Assembly: GCA_028713875.1 (NCBI GenBank)
Contig: JAQTNM010000020.1
Coordinates: 1-13,119, forward strand
Source of the DNA: Candidatus Omnitrophota bacterium
Lineage (GTDB): Bacteria; Omnitrophota; Gorgyraeia; Gygaellales; Profunditerraquicolaceae
Length of the DNA stretch: 13,119 bases
Reading direction: 5' to 3'
Below the pieces are notes generated by a model, which was given only the letters and a program-made list of their open reading frames with translations, was not told the origin of the DNA and made no database searches. Both the position numbers and the translations under genes were made by a program. Below are positions 6,468 through 13,119 of the stretch, piece by piece. The first letter of the stretch is position 1; each line of letters opens with the position of its first letter.

Positions 6468-6995
6468 CTATCGGTTTGCGGTGATTAATTTTTCAAGAAG
6501 CACTTGCTTATTTGCGTTATGAATTTTCTCCCAGCGCTCTAATATCAGGAGTTTAAGGGCATAAATGACCAGGGAGTCCGGGTCGAAATAATGCCCGAAG
6601 GCCAGTTCATCCAGAAAACTCCATTTGGCCTGATCTAATATCTTTTCAGCCTCCAGAGGCGAAGGGTTCCTCTGCGCCGCTACCGCTATATGATAAATGG
6701 AGCTGCCGGCGTATCCGTCGGGCCGCAGGTATTTCTCGGCGGGGATTTTCTTACGCGCCGCCCTTAAATTGACCAGTTCGTTTCTTAATAGCGTTTCAAA
6801 TCCCGATACTTTCCTTATGATCCGGCTTTTTTGCTGCGGCACTCCTTCCGAGCGCAGGCCCTTTAATACCTCCAGGTCTTTCTGCGGAATAAACTGGCTG
6901 CACTTGCTTAAAAATGCCTCAAATGAAAAGGGGGGCTTGCCTTCAAAATGCAGCATAGGCAAACTGGAGATCAAATATACGTAAAAATCAGACAT
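6468..6995 (-). CDS. DUF2764-like V-type ATPase protein, probable C/d-subunit equivalent
   Basis: A 175-residue soluble protein that begins MSDFYVYLISSLPMLHFEGK and sits between atpE and atpA, the position of the DUF2764 protein in Chlamydia, Borrelia and Bacteroidetes V-ATPase clusters. Two segments look like the C/d subunit (AC39 family), which links the shaft to the membrane ring. LLRNELVNLRA (69-79) resembles the 'LLRNDLHNLQAL' type motif, and the C-terminal FDPDSLVIYALKLLILERW (137-155) resembles the closing helices of that family. It is much shorter than a full C subunit (over 300 residues). The start at 6995 lies 4 nt after atpE. Membership of the ATPase cluster is secure; the C/d role is inference from motif and context. 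Confidence 0.8.
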   Translation of the reverse strand: MSDFYVYLISSLPMLHFEGKPPFSFEAFLSKCSQFIPQKDLEVLKGLRSEGVPQQKSRIIRKVSGFETLLRNELVNLRAARKKIPAEKYLRPDGYAGSSIYHIAVAAQRNPSPLEAEKILDQAKWSFLDELAFGHYFDPDSLVIYALKLLILERWEKIHNANKQVLLEKLITANR

Positions 6996-6999
6996 CCGT

Positions 7000-7599
7000 T
7001 TAAACCTGCAAAATCTCTTTTAATTTTGGCTTCAGGAACGTCCCGATATATTCGGCAAGGGCCTTATCGCTGAAATCAAACTGTGATTTCCCCCCGTCAT
7101 AACTGATGAGGAATCCTGCGCGTATATCGTCCGCAGCGCTTAAGACGATCTTTTTCTTTGTCTCTTCTTTCAGCTTAGCCAGGAATCCGCTTTCTAAAAC
7201 CTTCAGGTCCTCCTTGCTCAATGAGATTATGATTTCCCCTTTTTCTGCGGCGCATGCGCCTTGAATCACCTTACTTAAAATCTTAAACAGGTTATCGCAG
7301 CCAAGCGCCTCTCTGATCTGAGAATCGATAAGCCTATTCAGCATGGAGTTGATTTCCTGCCTTAAAACAAGCAGGAGGTCTCTGCCCGCCTGCTTAAGCA
7401 GATCTTTTTCCTTTTCCTGCATGCGGCTAATTTCATCTTTTGCATCTTTTAAGATTTTACTTGCGAGGTTTTGCGCTTTTTTCAAGATATCATCGGCCGC
7501 AAGCCTGGCCTTATTTTCTATGTCTCTGGCTTTTTCTTCGGCGGCGATTACGCCTTCCTGGTTTATCTTTTCTATCAATGCCTTGACATCTTCTGCCAT
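7000..7599 (-). CDS. atpE: V/A-type ATPase peripheral stalk subunit E
   Basis: Subunit E forms the peripheral stalk that holds the head still against the shaft. The 199-residue protein has the expected two parts. The N-terminal half (about 10-80) is a charged, alanine-rich coiled coil (EEKARDIENKARLAADDILK and onward); the C-terminal half (about 85-199) is the globular head-binding domain, including IIISLSKEDLKVLE and a glycine-containing AGFLISYDGGK segment. It is the first gene of the ATPase cluster. The start at 7599 has an ideal AAGGAG that overlaps the pyrF stop codon (TAAGGAG), so it can be translated from the pyr transcript. No gap for a separate promoter exists, and any ATPase-specific promoter would have to lie within pyrF. 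No gene for the usual stalk partner G/H was found. Confidence 0.92.
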   Translation of the reverse strand: MAEDVKALIEKINQEGVIAAEEKARDIENKARLAADDILKKAQNLASKILKDAKDEISRMQEKEKDLLKQAGRDLLLVLRQEINSMLNRLIDSQIREALGCDNLFKILSKVIQGACAAEKGEIIISLSKEDLKVLESGFLAKLKEETKKKIVLSAADDIRAGFLISYDGGKSQFDFSDKALAEYIGTFLKPKLKEILQV

Positions 7600-7609
7600 A
7601 ATACGCTCC

Positions 7610-8368
7610 TTAATCTAACAAAGCATCTACTGCCTTTAGGGGGTCTTTTGCTTCAAGTATGGGTCTTCCGACTACTATATAATTAGCTCCGGCTTCAATT
7701 GCTTCTTTTGCAGTCATAACTCTTTTCTGGTCATTACCTTTGGCAGTTTTTGCCCTGATGCCAGGATTAACAATGATAAAATCCGGACCAAATTCTTCTC
7801 TGATTATTTTTGTTTCTGTAGCAGCGCAGACGACCCCATCTAATCCTGCATCTTTAGCCAGACGCGCCCGCTCCAAAACTATTCTCGAGGTATCTTTATT
7901 AGCCGCTTCACTTGTTAATACAGTGACACCGACTAGATAGGGTTTTTGTCTTTTTAATTCATTGGCCTTTTCTGTCGCTCCTTTTACCGCCTCCTTCAGC
8001 ATTTCTATTCCACCAAGAGCATGAAGTGTCATCATAAAAACGGGAAAAGAAAGATATTTTTTTACTTGTTCGTCTGCTTTTAATTCCTCTAATCCGGACG
8101 GGATGGGAACGATTTTTATGCTACTGGCGGTTCCAGAAGCCACGGCGCTAGATACGGTATTCGGGATATCAAGAAATTTTAAATCTAAGAAAACTTTTGC
8201 CCCCTTCCCGCCAATCATCTCTACTATTGCTGGTCCGCAAGCAGTAAATAATTGGCTGCCTACTTTGAAAAATTTTACTTTGGGTGAAAGCAACTCTACG
8301 AAATACTTTGCTTTCTCCAACGTATCAACGTCTAACGCAACTATTAATTTATCTTTTAATCCTGGCAT
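7610..8368 (-). CDS. pyrF: Orotidine 5'-phosphate decarboxylase
   Basis: Catalyses the last step of UMP synthesis, removing CO2 from OMP. The 252-residue protein starts MPGLKDKLIVALDVD, with FFKVG (33-37) and the catalytic Lys/Asp loop DLKFLDIPNTV (62-72) containing K64 and D67. It continues with TLHALGG (114-120), IVNPGIR and a C-terminal VVGRPIL phosphate-binding motif, so it should be active. Unusually, the distance from the catalytic loop to the HA-GG motif is about 44 residues against about 18 in E. coli PyrF, an insertion of about 26 residues (roughly 79-111). The gene is also AT-richer than its neighbours, about 40% GC in the stretches I counted. It overlaps pyrD by 13 nt and its stop is part of the atpE ribosome binding site. 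Confidence 0.95.
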   Translation of the reverse strand: MPGLKDKLIVALDVDTLEKAKYFVELLSPKVKFFKVGSQLFTACGPAIVEMIGGKGAKVFLDLKFLDIPNTVSSAVASGTASSIKIVPIPSGLEELKADEQVKKYLSFPVFMMTLHALGGIEMLKEAVKGATEKANELKRQKPYLVGVTVLTSEAANKDTSRIVLERARLAKDAGLDGVVCAATETKIIREEFGPDFIIVNPGIRAKTAKGNDQKRVMTAKEAIEAGANYIVVGRPILEAKDPLKAVDALLD

Positions 8369-9276
8369 CTTAACGACCCGGTCAATTCTTTTATAGAATT
8401 TATTTTATGCCCGCGGCAATATTCTTTTAATCCCCTGATAATCTCCGGGACGATCCCCGGATTTACAAAATTGGCTGTGCCTACTGCTACGGCGCTTGCT
8501 CCGGCAATGAAAAATTCCAAGGCGCTGGGGGTATCTATTATACCGCCCATCCCGATTATGGGAAGTTCTGTTTTTTGATAAACCTCCCAAACCATCTTTA
8601 GCGCCACCGGCCTGATGCTTGGTCCGCTTAAGCCTCCGCATATGGAGGCAAGTTTTGGCTTTCTGGCCCGCGTATCTATGCTCATGCCGCCTAAAGTATT
8701 GATGAGAGAAAGCGCATCGCTTCCTGCCTTTTCCGCGGCAGAAGCTATATCAGTAATACAAGTAACATTGGGGGAGAGCTTGGTAATCAGGGCCTTGCCG
8801 GTTACCCTGCGTACTTTACTTACCAAACGATAGGTGGCCGCTGGGTCCTGAGCAATTAATTTTTTATTTTTAAGATTGGGACAGGAGATGTTCAATTCAA
8901 TCGCACAGACTGCTCTTATTTTATCCAGGCGCCGGCTGACGGACAAGAACTCACCAGGGTCGTATTCGGAAGCGATGCTTACAATAAGAGGAACACCGAT
9001 CCTGGCCAGGTAAGGCACTTTTTCCTTTATAAAAACATCCAGGCCCGGGTTTTCCAGGCCGATGGAATTAAGCATCCCAGCCGGAGTCTCACAGGTGCGC
9101 GGGGGGAAATTGCCCTGCCGCGGTTTTAAAGTTATGGTCTTAGTTACGATGGCGCCTAATTCTTTTAAATTAATAAAATCTTCAAATTCCTCGCCGTAAC
9201 CGAATGTACCTGAGGCAACCAAAACCGGGTTCTTAAGTTTAAGCTTACCGATAGATATTGATAAATTAGGTTTCAT
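8356..9276 (-). CDS. pyrD: Dihydroorotate dehydrogenase, class 1B catalytic subunit
   Basis: Oxidises dihydroorotate to orotate with FMN. It works with the PyrK subunit encoded upstream, which passes electrons to NAD+. The 306-residue protein starts MKPNLSISIGKLKLKNP and has the family landmarks: ASGTFGYG (21-28), VTKTITL (44-50), NSIGLENPG (70-78), and NISCPN (129-134), whose C132 is the catalytic base. It also has TKLSPN (165-170) and the FMN phosphate site IGMGGI followed by AVGTANF (264-270). A cysteine rather than serine base marks the class 1 enzymes. The frame is open upstream to an ATG at 9402, but the extra 42 residues are unlike the family and lie entirely within the permease gene. 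The start at 9276 overlaps that gene's stop as ATGA, so I chose it. Confidence 0.95.
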   Translation of the reverse strand: MKPNLSISIGKLKLKNPVLVASGTFGYGEEFEDFINLKELGAIVTKTITLKPRQGNFPPRTCETPAGMLNSIGLENPGLDVFIKEKVPYLARIGVPLIVSIASEYDPGEFLSVSRRLDKIRAVCAIELNISCPNLKNKKLIAQDPAATYRLVSKVRRVTGKALITKLSPNVTCITDIASAAEKAGSDALSLINTLGGMSIDTRARKPKLASICGGLSGPSIRPVALKMVWEVYQKTELPIIGMGGIIDTPSALEFFIAGASAVAVGTANFVNPGIVPEIIRGLKEYCRGHKINSIKELTGSLRCQD

Positions 9277-9632
9277 TTTCCAAAAATCATATTTGCGGCA
9301 ATAACCAATAGGAAAATGCCGAACATCTTTTTTAATACCGGCTCGGAAACGCCCTGGATCCAATTCGCTCCGATATATCCGCCGAAAAAGAATCCCAGGC
9401 ATATAAAAGCAGCGATAGAAATCTTAACGTTCCCCGCCTGCCAGTACCGCAAAGCCGCTAATAGGCCGATGGGAGGAATCAGGGCTGCCAGTGTCGTACC
9501 CTGCGCCTGATGCTGGGTTAAACCGAACAGATAAACTAAGGCCGGTATCAAAATCGTGCCGCCGCCGATGCCGAACATCCCGCCAAAAATCCCGGCTGCT
9601 AGGCCCAAAACAATATATGCGATATTTATCAT
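9273..9632 (-). CDS. Half-size TauE/SafE (TSUP, DUF81) family membrane permease
   Basis: A 119-residue very hydrophobic protein with about four transmembrane segments. The N-terminal GMFGIGGGTILIPALVYLFG (18-37) and the following HQAQGTTLAALIPP (41-54) are the characteristic repeat motif of the TSUP family (sulfite/organosulfonate and other anion exporters). RYWQAGNVK (62-70) is the typical loop before the third helix. Full-length members have about 250 residues with two such repeats; this one has a single repeat and would have to dimerise. The stop looks natural (ATGA overlap with pyrD, no homologous continuation seen), so it is a genuine short form rather than a truncation. The start at 9632 has AAAGGAG at good spacing. 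The substrate is unknown. Confidence 0.85.
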   Translation of the reverse strand: MINIAYIVLGLAAGIFGGMFGIGGGTILIPALVYLFGLTQHQAQGTTLAALIPPIGLLAALRYWQAGNVKISIAAFICLGFFFGGYIGANWIQGVSEPVLKKMFGIFLLVIAANMIFGK

Positions 9633-9660
9633 TGTTTAGCTCCTTTTACTTTAGATACCT

Positions 9661-10809
9661 TTAGAAACTCGGCTCGATGCACAAAATCTTATACTTGGCA
9701 AAATCTCTTAAGCCTCCCTGGATAAAACTCAGGTTGGTCAGGTATTTCATTTTGCACCAGGTGAAGAATTTGGATTTAGGCTCCATCCCGAAATTCCATT
9801 TTACATACTGGTAGGCAAAATAGAGCGTCAATAAAAATGTTGCCAGGCTAAAAAACTTTAACACCGGAACCTGCCATATGAGGCTAAGGACAGCGCTTGC
9901 CAAAAAGAGCAAGGCAAAGATATGCATCAGATGGAAATTCCCCAGGTAAACAAACCCCTTTATCGGAAACGGCAAATAAAGCGAGGGGTTATTCTTAAGG
10001 CACTGGAAAATAACCTCCAGGCCTTTCTTCTTAACGTATTTATCGATCAGCGGCAGGTGCGCCTGGCCGTAGGTTATCCAGACTTTTCGCAAGACCTTTA
10101 AATCAGCCCGATGCATATGGTCTACCTTTGCCTTGGGCGCGAAATAAAATTTATAACCGTTTCTTCTTGTCTCGTAGCTTAAATTCATGTCTTCGCCCGT
10201 AGGCCTTTCCCAGAATTTTAAATTGAGCTTATCCAAGACGGATTTCCTGTATGCCACATTGCACGTCCCGAAAAAATAACCTTTGTGCCCGCCTATTTCC
10301 GAGGGCTTGGGCTCTTTTGGAAAATCCGGGTAATAACCTTCCTTAATAAAGCCGTAGCGCGGACTGACCATATTGAAACGGAAATGCTGGCACCATGCCT
10401 CAACCATATTATCCGGGTCCACTTTCAAGGTATAAACTTCGCCTCCTACCGCCGCTATTTTTGGGTCGCGCTCAAAATGCCCGAGCATCTCGTTAATCCA
10501 GTTTTTATCCGGCGCGCAATCCGCATCGGTAAAGAATAAAAAATCGCCCTTGACTGCCTCCAGGGCGCGGTTACGCGCAAAACCGGGAGAAGGACAACCG
10601 GGTACCTCCACCAATTTGATAAAAGGGTATTTTTTCTGCCATTCCTTAATAATGGCTATTGTCTTGTCGTTGGAGCCGCCGTCGGCAATAACCCATTCCC
10701 AATACTGGTGCGGATAATCTACGTTTAAAAGATACTCAAAGGTCTTTTCAATCGTGCGCTCGAAATTTTTAACCGGTATAATCACGGAGACAAATGGCTG
10801 GCCCACCAT
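9661..10809 (-). CDS. Family 2 glycosyltransferase with C-terminal membrane helices
   Basis: A 382-residue GT-A fold glycosyltransferase, probably making cell-surface polysaccharide or glycolipid at the inner face of the membrane. The start FVSVIIPVKN (6-15) and DGGSNDKT (43-50) bind the nucleotide sugar. FTDADCAP (93-100) contains the DxD metal site (D95/D97), and PTGEDMNLSYETRRNGYK (203-220) carries the ED motif with the catalytic base and an R-G-Y tail. Two or three hydrophobic helices (about 286-337) follow. The order of motifs resembles enzymes such as mycofactocin- or succinoglycan-type glycosyltransferases, but donor and acceptor cannot be assigned. The start at 10809 lies 3 nt after the pyrK stop with GAGGAG overlapping the end of pyrK, so it is translationally linked to a pyrimidine gene without an obvious shared pathway. 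Confidence 0.92.
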   Translation of the reverse strand: MVGQPFVSVIIPVKNFERTIEKTFEYLLNVDYPHQYWEWVIADGGSNDKTIAIIKEWQKKYPFIKLVEVPGCPSPGFARNRALEAVKGDFLFFTDADCAPDKNWINEMLGHFERDPKIAAVGGEVYTLKVDPDNMVEAWCQHFRFNMVSPRYGFIKEGYYPDFPKEPKPSEIGGHKGYFFGTCNVAYRKSVLDKLNLKFWERPTGEDMNLSYETRRNGYKFYFAPKAKVDHMHRADLKVLRKVWITYGQAHLPLIDKYVKKKGLEVIFQCLKNNPSLYLPFPIKGFVYLGNFHLMHIFALLFLASAVLSLIWQVPVLKFFSLATFLLTLYFAYQYVKWNFGMEPKSKFFTWCKMKYLTNLSFIQGGLRDFAKYKILCIEPSF

Positions 10810-10812
10810 TTC

Positions 10813-11652
10813 TTACTCCTCTCCCCAGATAACCTGGTTTAATTGAAAAACCGGGCCCTCTTTGCAGACGCGCCTATATACAAAATCATTTCGCTCTTTC
10901 CGTTTCTCATCCTGCGTTCTGATAACACACCCCATGCATGCACCTATGCCGCAAGCCATATGCGCTTCAAATGAACCATAAGCCGCCATCCCGTATTCGG
11001 ATGCCAGGCCGGCGATTGATTCAAGCATAGACATCGGTCCGCAGGTGTATATACGCGGCATTGCGGTTGCGATACCAGAGAGCGTTTCTTCCAATAATTC
11101 CGTGACCCAGCCCTTAAACCCTTTTGTGCCGTCATCCGTAGCTATTTTAACATCGCAGCCCAAACTTTTAAATTCTTTTTCGCACAAAAGATGACCGGCA
11201 GTTTTTGCTCCGATGAAAACGCGAATTCTTACCCTGGCATTTTTAGATTTGTGCTCAACCAGCTTCTCTGCCAGAAATAAAAGCGGGGCAACCCCCATGC
11301 CTCCGGCAACCAGGATTGAGTTCCTATCGCCGGGGTCGGCAATTTCAAAACCGTTACCCAGGGGACCGATAAGATTCAGGTGTTCTCCCGGCCTCTTTTG
11401 CGTTAAAATCCTGCTGCCCTCTCCTACCGTCTCATAGAGAATTTCTATTCTGCCTTTCTGCGCCGAGTGTATGCTCATTGGTCTTCTCAGCAATGGCGCA
11501 AATGCAGTGCTGCTTGTCTCTATCATCACGAACTGGCCCGGCCGGGCCATAGAAGATATGCCTGCGGCGGCAAGGACAAGTTTAAAATAATTGTCCTTTA
11601 CTTTATTATTCGCGATGACCTTAAAATTTCTCTGAAGTGTCTTTTTTTTCAT
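10813..11652 (-). CDS. pyrK: Dihydroorotate dehydrogenase electron transfer subunit
   Basis: Partner of class 1B PyrD; it carries FAD and a [2Fe-2S] cluster and passes electrons to NAD+. The 279-residue protein has the FAD-binding LLRRPMSIH (54-62), GPLGNGF (96-102), the NAD-binding VAGGMGVAPL (115-124), CGPMSML (204-210) and the cluster ligands C234, C239, C242 and C263 in CGIGACMGC...VC, as expected for PyrK. Length and motifs are complete. The start at 11652 overlaps the upstream methyltransferase by 32 nt and has no clear Shine-Dalgarno site, so reinitiation is likely; no better Met lies downstream before the conserved core. pyrD, its partner, lies two genes further on, separated by the glycosyltransferase and the small permease. 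Confidence 0.95.
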   Translation of the reverse strand: MKKKTLQRNFKVIANNKVKDNYFKLVLAAAGISSMARPGQFVMIETSSTAFAPLLRRPMSIHSAQKGRIEILYETVGEGSRILTQKRPGEHLNLIGPLGNGFEIADPGDRNSILVAGGMGVAPLLFLAEKLVEHKSKNARVRIRVFIGAKTAGHLLCEKEFKSLGCDVKIATDDGTKGFKGWVTELLEETLSGIATAMPRIYTCGPMSMLESIAGLASEYGMAAYGSFEAHMACGIGACMGCVIRTQDEKRKERNDFVYRRVCKEGPVFQLNQVIWGEE

Positions 11653-12313
11653 AAAATAACAAGGCGATAATGCAAAAACACAAAATAACCAGGAGCGATT
11701 TAATAAATCCTCTTAAATAATCTATGTGGCCTAAAAATTTTATATCTTTCCATACGTCAATAGCAATAACCAGGGCAACTACCCCCGCTAGGGAAGGGAA
11801 CTCGTTATTAGCCCATTCCCATTTTAAAACAATGTGTTTACGTATGCCTTTATTAAACAGCTTTGCCGGGCCGGGGAAAAACCTGGGGGTCTGGCGCCGG
11901 TAACGGCCGTATTCTTCTGTGAAGCGCCTGTACAAAACAGCTTCTTCTTTTTTTATCTGCGGGATATAAATAAGCAAAAAGATGAAAATAAATACGGGGC
12001 AAACCCACCAGGAAAAGATAAACAGACTTAAGCCCGTGCCGATGAGAAAAGTCCCTGCATACATCGGATTTCTCATCAAGGCATAGGGGCCGCCGGTCAC
12101 CAGGGTCCGGCTGTTTGCGGAATGCTGGGCCTTGTAACCCCTGGCGGATATCCTCAATAAGAACCCGCAGGTCATTAACAGCACGGCGAAGACATCTAGA
12201 AATAATTTCAAAATGCCTCCGTTGCGCGTGGGCACCAGATATTTGAAAAAAATAACCGTGGTGATTAGCGCCGTAAACATCAGGAATCCCTGGATACCAA
12301 TGCGTTTTTTCAT
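11621..12313 (-). CDS. Membrane methyltransferase of the isoprenylcysteine/phospholipid methyltransferase type
   Basis: A 230-residue integral membrane protein with about six hydrophobic helices. The signature GPYALMRNPMYAG (75-87), followed by EEAVLYRRFTEEYGRYRRQTPRFFP (123-147, split here only by description), is the SAM-binding pattern of the ICMT/PEMT-like family: a 'GPY-RNP-Y' motif and the E-E...F-EY--Y----P-F-P tail. The substrate in bacteria is usually unknown (lipids, quinone-related compounds or small molecules). After the catalytic motif this protein has an extra 75 or so residues with two more hydrophobic stretches (about 172-187 and 204-221), longer than the minimal family member. 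It starts 1 nt after the mutM stop and overlaps pyrK at its 3' end. Confidence 0.85.
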   Translation of the reverse strand: MKKRIGIQGFLMFTALITTVIFFKYLVPTRNGGILKLFLDVFAVLLMTCGFLLRISARGYKAQHSANSRTLVTGGPYALMRNPMYAGTFLIGTGLSLFIFSWWVCPVFIFIFLLIYIPQIKKEEAVLYRRFTEEYGRYRRQTPRFFPGPAKLFNKGIRKHIVLKWEWANNEFPSLAGVVALVIAIDVWKDIKFLGHIDYLRGFIKSLLVILCFCIIALLFYEKKDTSEKF

Positions 12314-12314
12314 G

Positions 12315-13115
12315 TTATTTCTGGCATTTGGGACAAAAATAAGTCCCCCTGCCCCCTAAAGATATCCTTTTAACCGGGGTCCTGCAAACCAAACAGGGCT
12401 TGCCTTCCCTTGCATAAACCTTATGGTGCCGGGCATAGTCTCCCCGGCTGCCTGAAAGGCGTACGTAGTTATCTACGGATGAGCCGCCGTATCTTATGGC
12501 CTGACTAAGCACGTATTTTATGGAATCAAAAAGCGCTTCTTTTTCCTTTCCGGAGAGACTTGAGGCAGGCCGCTGCGGATGGATCCCGGCCCTAAACAGG
12601 CTCTCTGCGGCATAGAGGTTGCCTATCCCGGAGATAAAACTCTGGTCCATAAGCAGGCTCTTTATCTTGGTTTTTTTTGGGCTGAGCATCTCTTTGAACT
12701 TATCTGGGCTCAGCGCAAACGGTTCGGGGCCAAGCTCCCTGATGAATTTTAAATCATGCCAATCATCCAACAGCCGCAGCTCTCCGAAAAGCCTCTGGTC
12801 ATTAAAATCCATGTTCCTGCCGTCTGATAAACGGAAGCTGACCCGGCTTGCTTTGCCGCTGGCCGGATAAACCAGTTGTCCGGTCATCTTTAAATGAATA
12901 ACCAGGGATTTGCCGCTAGACAACTCCAGTATCAAGACCTTGGCCTTGCGCAGGATATTTTTAATAGTTGCGCCCTCAAGCCCTTTTTTGAATTTATCCG
13001 GCCGTATCTGACGGATAACTGCGGGGTTATTTATGCAGACTCCGGTGATTTTTTTACCCAGGATGGCTTTTTCCAGCTCTCTTTTGATAGTCTCGACTTC
13101 CGGCAATTCCGGCAT
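12315..13115 (-). CDS. mutM: Formamidopyrimidine-DNA glycosylase (MutM/Fpg)
   Basis: Base-excision repair enzyme that removes 8-oxoguanine and ring-opened purines and then cuts the abasic strand. The 266-residue protein is complete. MPELPEVETI gives, after Met removal, the catalytic N-terminal Pro and the glutamate E3; K57 is in the conserved beta-hairpin. HLKMTGQL (74-81) has the void-filling methionine, the H2TH region is GIGNLYAAESLFRAGIHP (163-180), and the C-terminal zinc finger has C241, C244, C261 and C264 with the conserved arginine in GGRGTYF. The ATG at 13115 is 4 nt from the window edge, so the ribosome binding site and promoter are out of view. It is the first visible gene of the long minus-strand run. 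Confidence 0.97.
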   Translation of the reverse strand: MPELPEVETIKRELEKAILGKKITGVCINNPAVIRQIRPDKFKKGLEGATIKNILRKAKVLILELSSGKSLVIHLKMTGQLVYPASGKASRVSFRLSDGRNMDFNDQRLFGELRLLDDWHDLKFIRELGPEPFALSPDKFKEMLSPKKTKIKSLLMDQSFISGIGNLYAAESLFRAGIHPQRPASSLSGKEKEALFDSIKYVLSQAIRYGGSSVDNYVRLSGSRGDYARHHKVYAREGKPCLVCRTPVKRISLGGRGTYFCPKCQK

Positions 13116-13119
13116 TATC

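Noticed and set aside
9277..9402. N-terminal extension of pyrD by 42 codons
   Set aside because: The extra residues overlap the permease gene, do not resemble PyrD, and the ATGA-coupled start at 9276 fits the family N-terminus.

Overview
The window is a densely packed bacterial chromosome segment in which every gene I can support lies on the minus strand. Read in the direction of transcription (right to left), the order is: mutM, a membrane methyltransferase, pyrK, a family 2 glycosyltransferase, a half-size TauE/SafE-type permease, pyrD, pyrF, a seven-gene V/A-type ATPase cluster (E, C-like, A, B, D, I, K), tRNA-Val, tRNA-Asp, and the first codons of a small membrane protein that runs off the left edge. 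Gaps between genes are 61 nt or less from mutM to tRNA-Val, and many genes overlap, so most or all of this is probably one or a few long transcripts.

Organism: bacterial type 1B PyrD plus PyrK, bacterial MutM, Shine-Dalgarno sites of the AAGGAG type and CCA-encoding tRNA genes point to a bacterium. The ATPase gene order E / DUF2764-like / A / B / D / I / K, with no F or G gene, is the arrangement known from Chlamydiae, spirochaetes and Bacteroidetes. With moderate GC and the MutM/Pyr context, I would guess an uncultured PVC-type lineage such as Omnitrophota. This is inference, not proof.

Right part (about 7610-13115): DNA repair (mutM), a putative isoprenylcysteine/phospholipid-type methyltransferase, and the pyrimidine genes pyrK, pyrD and pyrF. 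PyrK and PyrD should form the NAD-linked dihydroorotate dehydrogenase, and PyrF makes UMP. A glycosyltransferase and a small permease sit between pyrK and pyrD. pyrF is visibly AT-richer than its neighbours and carries an extra loop of about 26 residues.

Middle (474-7599): a V/A-type ATPase. A and B form the head, D the central shaft, E the peripheral stalk, I and K the membrane motor, and the DUF2764-like protein probably stands in for the C/d coupling subunit. The K subunit carries all the side chains known to bind sodium in Enterococcus NtpK, so the enzyme is probably Na+-coupled. The I gene is broken by a one-base frameshift in this sequence.

Left part (1-473): two tRNA genes directly behind atpK, a weak terminator-like hairpin, a promoter, and the start of a small holin-like membrane protein. 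Both tRNAs have C instead of the near-universal U at T-loop position 55. I see no CRISPR array, insertion sequence, phage island or defence system. The window is mostly housekeeping, and the points worth a second look are the frameshift, the Na+ signature, the T-loop variant, the pyrF insertion and a heptamer repeat between atpB and atpD.
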